Position numbers and translations under genes: made by a program. From Taxillus chinensis (Eukaryota > Streptophyta > Magnoliopsida > Santalales > Loranthaceae): DNA of 64,000 nt. The first letter of the stretch is position 1; each line of letters begins with the position of its first letter. Shown here in pieces: positions 46,855 to 57,370 of the stretch. The notes beneath the pieces were generated by a model that saw nothing but the letters and a program-made list of their open reading frames with translations, searched no databases and was not told where the DNA came from. The stretch spans positions 11,590,842 to 11,654,841 of the forward strand of contig CM042084.1 of the NCBI GenBank assembly GCA_023512835.1, in the 5' to 3' direction.

Positions 46855-48850
46855 ACAAGAATTATGGTGCACGTTTTTATCCAAAGGGAGATAAATCTAA
46901 TGCTTTGTACATTTTTTTTGACAAATTTTATTACAATTGTATCGAGAATTCTACTCATCCTACGTGGACTACTAATTAAATTACATTTTGCCCTAGAAAA
47001 ATTAAACTACATTTTGATTAAAGAGAAAATGTACGTTGATTAAAAAGAGAAACTACATTTTGATTACACTGATTTTTAGAAAAAAGAGAAACGATTCTTT
47101 ATTTATTACCCTTTATTTAAACACGGCGCGTCCACAACCCATAAAATATACGTTGGAGAATGACACCGACATGCATTCAATGCAACCCAGCTTTCAATAA
47201 ATCATGCAATATCCCTTCTAACTGAACTTGAATTCCAAGCAATATGCATCACATTAATTAATGCTAAATTCGAAGGTCTTTTTTTGTTTTTTCATATAAA
47301 TCCTAGTTTAGTTATTTTATAATATTATATGAGTAAATAAATGAAGTTAGTCCTATCTAAAGCTCATTCATAGTCCTATCATTCATAGTCCTATCATTCT
47401 GTCTTCGAAAAATATGACATACCACATTAAAAAGACCGTGTGTGTGTGTATATATAACTTATCTTTACATGCATACGCACATCTCTGTCAAATGAGGGAG
47501 GCTAACGCCCCATGGACAGGGCTTTTAAAACGTTTTTTTCTCTCAAAATTTAAAAACACATGTTTTACGATAATTTAGTATGATTAAATTTAAAATCTTA
47601 TTTTCAAAATACATAAGACCAGTAACTGCTTTTAATATATGTTGTAATTATTTTTTTTTAAATTCAAATTCTTTTATATTATGTTTTCTGAATTTCGTTG
47701 AAGTTGGTATTCAATTATGAATTAAAAATAATTTTTATTTGATAAGATAAATAATGTGTTTTAAAAAAGGTGTATATTTTTTAAAATTGTGTCTTAAGTT
47801 TTTTTTTAAATTAATAATTAGTAAACTAAATAAAAAAATAAAAAAATTCCTACAAAATTGAGTTTAGATTTGAAAATTTAAAATAGTTAGAAATAATTTT
47901 TAAAAACATACCCCGAGGGTATGTTTGGTGGTGTTTTTAGTTTTCTGATTTCAAAAATTATATTTGAAAAGTATATTTGAAAAGTATTTTTTTTTAAATT
48001 AAATATACTTTTTTTGGTTAGAGATTATTTTCTGTTTTTTGAAAATGTATTTTCAGGAGGGTGGTGGCAGCGCATCCTAGGGTCCCGGGCGGGGGCGATC
48101 GCTTGGGGTGAGGTTGCGAGGGGGAGCCGTTGCGCTGGAGGGAAGTTCGCATAATGGAAGCGCTGGTGGCCAGTGTCATGAAGGAGAGACTCACAGGAAA
48201 ATAGAAAACACCCTAAATGTGTATATTTTTTTTGCACTTGAAATTCAAAAACAAAAAGTAAATACAATAGTATTTTCTGTATTTAAATACATAAAATAAA
48301 AAACAACAGCCAAGTTTATAAACTCACACCGGAGACATTTTTTAAAACTATTTTCAAATTTATAAAAATAATCCGAGCTTTTGTGCACACCAAATGCACT
48401 CCCAAATATAATTTTTAAACTTTTCCTCTAATTCATTATTATCTAAGTTCACAAATTTTTTTTCAATTATTATGAAACTCAATTTTAAAAATACATATTT
48501 TTTTAAATACATTATTTATTCTATCAAATAAAAATTATTTTAAAATTTATAATTTAACATGAAGTTGATTTTTTTTTTAAAGTATAAAAACAGAATAATG
48601 TGAGCGATGATATTAAAGACGGCTCCTTTGACAAGTAAGGCAGCCGCACATGAGCTGTGTTTTCATTATGAAGTAGCACGCACGGTGGGAAATCAAAACA
48701 CACCCCCAACCCCATTGGCTTGGTCCATGATCAGGCCACATAAATCCGGAATTAGTGTAGATCGACCGACAATTCAAAAAATAAACTAAAATTTGATATC
48801 GTGGCATTATATATTCCAGTTAATATATATATTAGTATATATATATCCAG

Positions 48851-48851
<1 letters not shown>

Positions 48852-48904
<53 letters not shown>
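48852..48904. repeat. (AT)n microsatellite
   Basis: About 26 uninterrupted AT dinucleotides. Confidence 0.95.
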
Positions 48905-48909
<5 letters not shown>

Positions 48910-49311
48910 CGAGATCTAGGCGAGGTACAGGTCAGGTACTCCAAGGTTACAACAGGTGTCATACTCCATTTCATTAGGGGTCACCCTAAACTCTAATACT
49001 GAATGAGTAGGAGTTAAGCAGCGAATGCGAAGATGCATGGAAGTCAAGACAACGAACAGACAGGTCGTACTCTAAACCTGGGCCCCGCAACTCTACAAAT
49101 AGATAAGAGGTGAGGTACCCTAATTAAGCTTTGGCATGGTGTGCAATTGTGCGGTAGCGGGTGGGTATAGGGGTAGGTCGGTAGGTATAAGAGTGGTCAT
49201 TCATTCTCATATGTAGATGACGGTCCACGGATGACCATGATATGAAATATCCATTAAACCTACTCGTTAGTCGTAACAGTACAAATATCCAAAAGGCTAG
49301 ATAGTATTTTT

Positions 49312-49680
49312 ACTTTTTTTTTTTTTAGAAAAGCGCAAATTTTTATTGAAAATAAGAAAGAGTGAAATACAACAAAGGGGATGTAAAGGGGAGGAAAAAA
49401 AAACCAAACTTAATTAAAAGAAAACACCCTGCAAAAAAATAAGATTGTTTGACTGTTTGAGTTAAAAGATGCATGTACACGTATCAGACATGTAAAGAGG
49501 GGTCGCGCTTCGGCGCTTGAGGAGTAGACCGTGAGACTCCAAGGTGCCAGCAGCCACACGACCGACAACCACACAAGAGAAGCCATCAACCATGACCGAG
49601 GAAGAGGAGGTGGCAACATACTCCACCGCCAAAGATGTGTCCATAGGAATCGGGGGCCCTCCCGACAAACACCCGCCGGA
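49312..49680 (-). mobile_element. Probable retroposed fragment with poly-A tail
   Basis: On the minus strand a moderately GC-rich stretch ends with tttcaataaaaatttgcgct followed after a few bases by a run of A. An AATAAA signal close to a poly-A tail is the signature of LINE/SINE or processed-copy insertion. No reverse transcriptase motif is present in the short body and I found no flanking target duplication. Confidence 0.45.
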
Positions 49681-49714
49681 ATTCTAGGGAGCTAGAGGAG
49701 AGAATCGAGAGATC

Positions 49715-49739
49715 TTCTCTCTCTCTCTCTCTCTCTCTC
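49715..49739. repeat. (CT)n microsatellite
   Basis: Twelve or so CT dinucleotides. Confidence 0.9.
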
Positions 49740-50255
49740 ATAGGTTTTGAGTATATTCTGGTTGAGTGACAGCGTAAACTATTGTAATCAAATTTGTGCG
49801 GAAACATATTTTCGAAAGTTTCTCTTTGGCTCTTATCAATGAACATTAATGTTCTCAAAATGTACCCCCGTGCTTGGTTAATACGGAATTGATGTGGAAA
49901 ACTAGATGACCCCTGAAAAAGTTTTTTTTTCTTTTTCGAAAGCTGCAAAAAATATACAGCACAAACAAAATTTCTATATTATCCTTGAAACAAAAGATCA
50001 ATCACATAACATAACAAAATAATAAAATTAATAATAAATATTAAAAATAATTTTTTATATTTTTTTCACTCGTTTTCTATCCTAACCAACCAATGTAAAA
50101 ATAAAATTTCACTCTTTTTTTTTCCATCTTTCTTTTTTTTTTACTTCTTTTTCATATATTTTTTCTCCACCTATTTTCTATGTTTTATCAAGCATAGCCG
50201 TAGGCATTCTGAAGACGCTCTAAAGTAATATATTGGAATCGTTTGATAAGTATTT

Positions 50256-50257
<2 letters not shown>

Positions 50258-50298
<41 letters not shown>
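50258..50298. repeat. (AT)n microsatellite
   Basis: About 20 AT dinucleotides. Confidence 0.95.
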
Positions 50299-50306
<8 letters not shown>

Positions 50307-51832
50307 TTTGGATGTAGTGTTGAAATTTATTTTTTCTAAAATAATTTTTTTAAAAAGTCTGTTTTTAAAAATTTAATCCTATAAAATTTTAAAAAGTTAT
50401 AAGTAATAAAAAAAATTAAAATAAATTATTTGAATTCATCACAAAAATAATTTTAAATTCTAAAATAAAAAATAATCTTTTAAAACACCTGCAAGCTCGT
50501 GTTTTCAAAATTTAATAATATTAAGATTATGTTTGATTGGATTTTTTTGTTTTTATTTTTAAAATATAATAGATGTTTTCTGATAAAAAGATAAAAGATT
50601 ACAAATAATTAGAGAATATTTTTATTTTTGAATCACTCTATATTAATGTTTGGTATGAGAAATGACTATGATCCAGAAACCATTTGAAAATGGCAGGCCA
50701 TTAGGGTGAATAGCCATTTTGGGTGTACCATATATGTTTGAATTAAGCAAGTTGTTTTTTTTTTCCAGCTGTTGGTTTCTTTGTTTTATTTATTTCCTTC
50801 GTGTGTCGTATTATTCTAGGAGAGAATCCTTTTGTTTATGGTAGCAAAGTTTGTCGCATCAGTTAAGTATTAATTGGTATCACAATATTCTGCACGATTG
50901 TTTCCCGTCTTGTATTTCTACATTTGTTTATTTAAATGAAAGAATCAGAAAATGGTGCGTATTGCGCACCGCAAATATTGTCCTTTTCTCGTTCTGTATT
51001 TTGTGTTTATCTCGCACCATAAAATGGCACAGCTACTAAAAGCGCCGGCATAAACTTCTCCGTCATATTGTAAGTGCATGGTTTTCAGAAAAAGCCTCTT
51101 CACACCATATTAATAAATAAATAAAAAGAAGAACAAGACGACGACGAAGAAGAAGAAGAAGCAGCAGATGAAATGGCGATGGAGGCTTAGAAAGAAAAAC
51201 AAAGTTACTGCTCCATAGTATTTGTTTTCCATCATTGGGCCTCTCTTTACAGAAATCAAATTTTAAACACATAAACATGTAAAAAGGAGCAATAACAGTG
51301 TAATTATTATCTAAACCAAAGGTAACTTATGTACCTTGGATGTGAACTTGACCAAAGTAAGGTCATAATCTAAGAACATTTGAATATACTAGAAATAAAT
51401 ATCTTGTAAGAGACAAAGCATAACCAACTTTTCTTAAACCCAATTAGTAAGATGAGAAACCCATTAAGTGCCATGAATTTTTAAAAGCAGCATAAAACAG
51501 ACAAAGCAGTATTTTGAAAACTGTAAAAATTGCAGAAAATGAAGAAACAGCTAGCATGATAAGTAAAGGCAGATATTTAAGAGCCTTGGCAAGGCAAGGG
51601 AAGGCACTCTGATCTCATAGCTATATTTTATTAATAGCAAAGCCTAATCAATAAATAAATAAAAAGAAAAATCAGAAGAATATTATGTCGATGACCAGGA
51701 AGAACCTCAATGTGACACAAAAAGATAGACTACTTTCAGGATTTAATGACTGTAAAAAACAGAGAACAAAAGGAAAAACGAGAATACTCAAGAAAACAAA
51801 AGAAATAAATGAATAAAAGATATATATGCATA

Positions 51833-52436
51833 GCATTTCCAATACAACCCATCTAAAAGCTAAAGCTAAAATCAAATATAGCTTGCTACAGTTATCATTT
51901 AGCTGATGCTTCTCCCATAGCAGTTCATGTATTTTTTTTGCTAAATCATTCCATTTCCAAAAGTACCCTAATTTATTTTTTTTCCCACCCTAGTTGTCTC
52001 TCTCTCTCTCTGCGAGCGCGCTCTCTCTGACAAATCCAGATCCGTCTTTGCGCGGTGACTGGCGGGAGGAGGGAGGGCGAGGGCGAGGGCGGGCGTCGGC
52101 AGGGGGAGGGACGGCGAGGGCTGGCGTCAGCGGGGGGAGGGAGGGCAAGGGCTGGCGGGCGGGGGAGGGCAGGCGTCAGCGGGAGATGGTGGACGGGAGA
52201 TGGTAGACGGGGAAGGGAGAGAGAGGCATAAAAGGGGAAGGATATTTTAGTCTTTCAAAGGGAAAGGATGATGTGACATTTTACCTAAAAGTTAAAATTT
52301 AAGGTATATTTTGCTAAATTTATTGCTGAAGCTATATTTAGCTCATGGTATAGCTGCACTATTGGAGTGCTTTTTTATTAAAATTAGTCAAATTTAACTA
52401 TAGTTTTTGCTTTAGCTCTCCCTATTGGAGTTGCTC
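51833..52436. mobile_element. Tourist-like MITE with G-rich core
   Basis: Left end GCATTTCCAATAC; the reverse complement of the right end is GAGCAACTCCAATAGGG. Same arm words (aaagctaaagctaaa, ttagctgatg, atatttagct) as the MITE at 25823-26309, here with a G-rich core at about 52060-52210 made of gagggcgagggc-like units. The right side is followed by TTA, shared with the next element; the left flank is ATA, so the 3-bp duplication is imperfect. Confidence 0.7.
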
Positions 52437-52439
52437 TTA

Positions 52440-54342
52440 GAACATCTCCAATGCATGAGGTAAAGGTATAGTTAAAGTCATATTCAACTAAAAACCTCCT
52501 CCAATGCATTAGTTAAATGCCCAGCTAAAGCAAAAGAATTATCTAAATATGGATATTTTTTTAACTTTAGCTGAAGCTGCCATGTCAGCCCTTTCCCACA
52601 ATTTTTCAAATATTCCTAACATGCCCTCAGCATTAGAAAACCTAAACACGCTGCCCCTGCTCTGACGATCGTAGAGGCGAGCAACATTCCTGGTGGTTCA
52701 CGCGTCGATATCAGATAATCAGACGATGGCATGAAACATGTTGATTGGTGTGAATCGACCCTCTGGTGATTGATTTCCTAGCTTTTGGAAGCAACCCTAG
52801 CTATCGAGTTCCAATTGGGGTGAGTTTTATTTGTTGTGACATCGTACGCGGGGCTGATTTTCAATTCGATTGAATTTCATAGCTGTTCCTTCTGCTCTAG
52901 CGCACAAGGGAGATCGTGAGTGCAACAACGATTTGGGATTCAATTGTTTCAACGCATATTAGCACGTGTAAGTTTAATGCTTCGATGGGTTTTTGTGGGT
53001 GATTTTTATTTGATTATATGCTGAACTATGCAGTTTAGTTTAAACACAATTTGTTTAAATCTAGTATCATGTGTTATATAATTTCTGATAATGGGTATAT
53101 AATTGTTCAATTGAAGTGAATGTTGATCAAATTGGTTCATATTGTTATAGCTAATATGCATTCAATTGAAGCTCTATGCCGAATTGGTTTTCTGAATGCT
53201 GAACGAATTGGTCCTCTGATAACAAGCCTTTTTATTATGTCTTTTTAGGAAAACAAATGTCAACATCACATTTAAAAGGAAGGCGAGGAAAAAGCTTCTC
53301 TATAGAGGAAGACGAAGCTCTATGCCGTGCTTGGTTGGCTATTAGCCAAGATCCTGCAATTGGTATTGGTCAAAAAGATAATTCTTTTTGGATTCGTATC
53401 TTTGAACAATTTTCTGCTATTACCATTACGATAGAATCGTGAACATTATGTTCAATTCAAAATCGTTGGGAGAAAATTCGAAAGAATTGTTTTAAATATC
53501 GTGGGTGTCTCTCACAAATAGATCATAGACACTTAACTGGAGCCACCCAATCAGACAAGGTAAGATTATTTTTTATTAATACTAAGATTGTTTTGAATTT
53601 ATTATATTTTAAAATTTATTTTATATCCCTATGTAGGTTACTCAAGCAAAAATCATGTATGCAAAAGAAAATAATGATAAACCGTTCCTCCTTGATCATT
53701 GTTGGAAAATACTTGAAGATTGTCATAAGTGGTGGATGGAGACAACAACTGATCCTATACCTTTATCGTCTGATAATTTTTATAATCCCTAGCACACCAA
53801 TATCTGTAGACTCTAACCATAATCCTACTCAAAAGAGTGTTAACTCTCCTCCTAAGGTGAGGAAAAGGCCGATCGGAAGAAAAGCAGAAAAGGAATCTCG
53901 ACAAAAGAGTAAATTAGTTGAAGAATATGATGCCGAATTTATTAGTCTGTTACAGAAATTTAACCAAAATTCTGAAGAGTCCAAAATCGAAAAGAAAGTG
54001 CTTGCGAAAAAAAATAGAAATTCTCAAGGCAGTTGAAGCAAGGGAGCAAAGGAGATTGGTTATACTTGAAGCTGCAGAACATCGGGAACAAATGAAGCAT
54101 GACTCTGCAATTATGGCTTTGGATACTACAAACATGAGTCCCGAATTGCAACATTATTATCATATGCTTAAGAATGAGATTATGGCAAAAGTGTTTGCAC
54201 GTTCAAGTACCTCTCAGTTTCATATTCCTTCCTCCTCTGATTCGTAAGAAAGGGTATATGTATTAGTGCAACTTTTAAATGTCTGCACATTTAAACATCT
54301 CTTAGTTTTTTTAATATATTAATAAAAAGGAGAGAGCTACCT
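52440..54342 (+). mobile_element. Left part of a PIF/Harbinger element, cut by LTR insertions
   Basis: Starts GAACATCTCCAATGCATGAGG right after TTA, matching the terminal repeat type of Tourist/Harbinger elements. A second, internal ctccaatgcattagttaa copy and a tgccatgtcagccc block follow, then an ORF1-type gene. No DDE transposase and no right end are seen: the element is interrupted at 54343 by an LTR sequence and the remainder, if present, lies beyond the window. Confidence 0.75.
53257..54247 (+). pseudogene. PIF/Harbinger ORF1: Myb/SANT-like plus NAM-associated C-terminal domain
   Basis: Exon 1 starts MSTSHLKGRRGKSFSIEEDE and runs ALCRAWLAISQD, the trihelix/Myb-like DNA-binding start of ORF1 proteins; an in-frame TGA at 53440-53442 follows, then the frame continues SIQNRWEKI to a donor at about 53562. 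Exon 2 from 53638 gives QAKIMY and FLLDHCWKILED. Further on, shifted frames give KVRKRPIGRKAEKE and then AREQRRLVILEAAEHREQ, a charged helix, ending at 54247. ORF1 proteins assist the Harbinger transposase in nuclear import and end binding. One nonsense codon and at least two frameshifts make it inactive. Confidence 0.85.
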
Positions 54343-54418
54343 TGTCACGCCCCGGATTTCCAATCCGAGGAGACCGGAACGTGACCCTTCCTTTACCCGG
54401 CTTTGGATAAAGGGGTAG
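54343..54418. mobile_element. Terminal fragment of another LTR element
   Basis: TGTCACGCCCCGGATTTCC, followed by a self-complementary gtcacg...cgtgac arrangement, looks like the end of a gypsy-type LTR and is unlike the LTR that begins at 54419. It lies between the Harbinger ORF1 and the gypsy element, suggesting that the latter inserted into an older LTR; the rest would be to the right of the window. Confidence 0.5.
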
Positions 54419-55379
54419 TGTAACGCCCCCAGATCTAGACTTCCAGACCGGGTGCGTTAGACAAATAAGATATTACAATTATATGAATAGTAATCTATTA
54501 CTTAACATAAATTCGATGGTTTATTTATTACATCAAGACTCATCACAAGATCTCTAAGGTTTAGCGTTTAGAGACTAGGTGTTGATAACCCATTATAGTT
54601 TTACATGACATAAATACTACATGCATAATCTTCTTATGATTTTATTTCAAGCACTCTGGACACCATTATCCTAGCATCCTTGCTTTCTCCTAGTTCCCTG
54701 GGGTTGGAAACAAAACATGAAAGGAAATGAGCTCAAATAGCTCAGTAAGGTTAAAAGTAAGGGATAATATATGGAGAATAATCAACTCATGAAAAAATAA
54801 GAATATCTACTCATCTAGGTTCACCACCTAGATATCTTGCATAACTTGTTATCAACTGGATTGACACTCTCCAGTGATGTTCTTTACCCAATGCATTGGA
54901 GGTCTTTCTGGAACCACCCATAAACATATTGCCAAACATAAAACATATCTTTACAAATTTTCAAACAATCACATCAATGGTAAATTTCAACGTAAAGGAA
55001 GGTCTTGCAATAATAGCCCCGATAAGTAAAAGGGGTATTCACCATTCAATAAATTAGATTACCAAGTTTCCAAGAAGTGCCAAAGAAAGTTAATTCTTCT
55101 TAAAATAATATTATGAGGAAAAAATCTTGAGATATAAATATAGAGAAGAAATAGAAAATGAATTTCCACGTCGGAGATCGTGGTAAGGAAAGGAAGAGGA
55201 GATCCTTACTATCTTTTTGTCTTCCGCATTTATAAACCTTGAAACAAAATTTAAAAGTTAATATTTTAGTTTGAATAATAATAGTATATTCATAAATAAT
55301 ATATTGAGAGACATATATAAGTATATTATGATGGAAAAACTTCTCATGATAATAATAATAATCTATACGTATACATATA

Positions 55380-55695
55380 CATATATAATATACGTATATA
55401 ATATACATATATATATTGAGGGGCAAAGCCATCCATAATATATATATATATATGTATGATGAGACTTAGCCTTCCATGGAATAATAATAATCTATATATA
55501 CACATATACGTATCATATACATATATATATTGAGGGGCAAAGCCATCCATAATATATATATGTATGAGGAGGCTTAGCCTTCCATGGAATAATAATAATT
55601 TATATATATACATATACGTATTGTTTAATAAATATACATATATATATTGAGGGGCAAGGCCATCCATAATATATATATATATATATATATATATG
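55380..55695. repeat. 115-bp tandem repeat inside the LTR, three copies
   Basis: The phrase gaggggcaa(a/g)(g)gccatccata recurs at 55418, 55532 and 55649, with cttagccttccatggaataa between, separated by (ta)n stretches. The other LTR has only two copies (63228 and 63353). The minus-strand open frames here (MDGFAPQYIYVY repeats) are translation of the repeat. Confidence 0.9.
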
Positions 55696-56750
55696 AGGAG
55701 GAAGAACATGATTAATATATGTTTGAAATATTTACCTCTTGGAACTTCCAACAAGTGAGAGGAAGATTGAGAGAAGAGAAGGCTTGGAGGGCTATTGGGG
55801 TGTTAATAGAACTTTTTGAGAAGTATTTGGAGGAGAGTTTTGTGGCTTATTTGAATGGAAAGAGTGCTTGAGAAGGGAAGTGAGGCATGCTATTTATAGG
55901 TAAGGTGGTAGGTGTAATAGTGTAAAAAATAGTGTACGAATTTGACTTTGGCATTAAATTAAATTATTTAAAATATATATAATACTTTATTTTCCTCATA
56001 TTATCTCTTATTAAAAATGTGGTTATCTCCTCCAACCATTTAAAAATGTTTTAAGACTTTTAAACCTAGAAGGTTCCTTTGGCATCAAAAGTCCACATTG
56101 GTATACTCCCTACTAATTCAATTATAACGTTTTTAATTTTGTAGTTTTTGACAAGCGGCCAATTGTATTGCATTACTAACTCAAATATCTACAAATGGGT
56201 ATCAATTTTATAATTTTTACATATGTATAACAAAATTTATTGAATTTTAAAGTCATACTAAAATGTTTACCCGTTCACACTGAACCTATGTGTAGTATTT
56301 TAACTTCTGGAATTGATTGGCTTCATATTAAATTCTGAAATTTCTACAAGTTTTAGCTAAGTCATAAATGAACAAATGCGCTTTGGTTTCATGTCAATTG
56401 GATCTGTATAATTCATGTTATGAATTTTTGAATGGGACCTCTAGAATCTGCCTCATTCAAATTTTTGGGCCTTACCTGTGTTTTATACTTTTGGTAAAGT
56501 TAAGGCTTGTAATACTTACTTACCCATAGTAATTTGGTTTAAGAAACTAAATGACATAATATATAACATCTAAACTTTTTATGGCGTATAAGAAATTATT
56601 TTATTTTTATAACGTATTTAATATTAACGCGGATAAAATAATATAATTGTGTAATCAATAAATAATAAAGTAAGATAACATTATAGCATAAAATATTATA
56701 AACTTAAACATAAACATTAATATCATATTTTATGGTCTTCGTAAAATTTC

Positions 56751-57014
56751 TTAAATTGTATTAGCGTATGTGCATAGGACGTGTTGTGCTTCGGCAGTAG
56801 AGCTGCACAACCCTTCAGCTAACATTGTCATGGTTATCGCACGAATAACCTCAAACTTCTCCTTGTGTCTCATCGCATTATATTGCAGCCATTGGACACA
56901 AGCATTTAGCTCATCTACAGCAAAGCATAGCTTTATAATTTCAAGTCGTATTGCTCGCCGATCTTCATCTCGTACACTATTCTCGGATGGCGGTACTTGA
57001 GAGCTTGATGCCAT
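56751..57014 (-). CDS. 87-codon open frame of unknown function in the gypsy LTR
   Basis: I do not recognise this protein. It starts MASSSQVPPSENSVRDEDRR, continues with helical, charged-and-hydrophobic text (IIKLCFAVDELNACVQWLQY, then FEVIRAITMTMLAEGL) and has no signal peptide or membrane segment. A good TATA word (TATAAATAGG, 57077-57086) lies 63 bp upstream, followed by a pyrimidine/purine leader. It is in the same direction as the retroelement, about 310 bp into its LTR. The aacggctag-type words upstream resemble leaders of Harbinger transposase genes, so it could be a captured fragment. It may simply be an accidental frame downstream of the LTR promoter. The matching part of the other LTR lies outside the window. 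Confidence 0.35.
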   Translation of the reverse strand: MASSSQVPPSENSVRDEDRRAIRLEIIKLCFAVDELNACVQWLQYNAMRHKEKFEVIRAITMTMLAEGLCSSTAEAQHVLCTYANTI

Positions 57015-57324
57015 AACCTCTTATTATTCTTCTTCTTACTTCTATACTCTCTTATAAATAAAATCTCATACTCATACCTATTTATAACAATTCATATGGA
57101 TACTATTCATAACGGTTAGTTACTTATTCCAATGGCTAGTTACTATTCTAACGGCTACTTACTAGTCACATGCTATTTAAATAACTATATTGAGTACTTA
57201 TTTTTATCGTGATAATATCTAAAATATTCTTTCTAACTATTGTTAGTAATGACTTTATTATTATATTATTATTATTACTATTTAAGGAAGAACTTAAATA
57301 GTTAGAAAATTTTTGGGTCTTACA

Positions 57325-57338
57325 TCATACCCCACTTA
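57325..57338 (-). other. Gypsy polypurine tract
   Basis: The minus strand reads AAGTGGGGTATGA immediately before the LTR start TGTAAGA, the expected plus-strand priming site. Confidence 0.8.
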
Positions 57339-57370
57339 AAAGAATTTCGTCCTCAAAATTATTGCGTACC

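Larger units (their letters stand above)
46855..51832. other. AT-rich spacer with microsatellites and MITE debris
   Basis: No gene supported. A MITE-like unit is probable at about 47914-48413: its left end (GGGTATGTTTGGTG) resembles the inverse of its right end (GGGAGTGCATTTGGTG). The stretch 48905-49260 is of mixed composition without recognisable coding sequence. 51126-51168 is a (gaa/gac/gca)n-type trinucleotide tract. All open frames are short and domain-free. Confidence 0.4.
54419..57324 (-). repeat. Gypsy 3' LTR (2906 bp)
   Basis: Reads TGTAAGACCC... to ...CGTTACA on the minus strand. The first 1.9 kb from the left matches 62240-64000 closely. It contains the AT-rich tandem repeat at about 55380-55695 and, nearer the U3 end, a TATAAATAGG word (57077-57086) in front of an 87-codon open frame. 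Confidence 0.93.

Noticed and set aside
55344..55754. 136-codon minus-strand frame with IYIYIY and MDGFAPQYIYVY repeats
   Set aside because: Direct translation of the AT-rich tandem repeat in the LTR; no protein signal.
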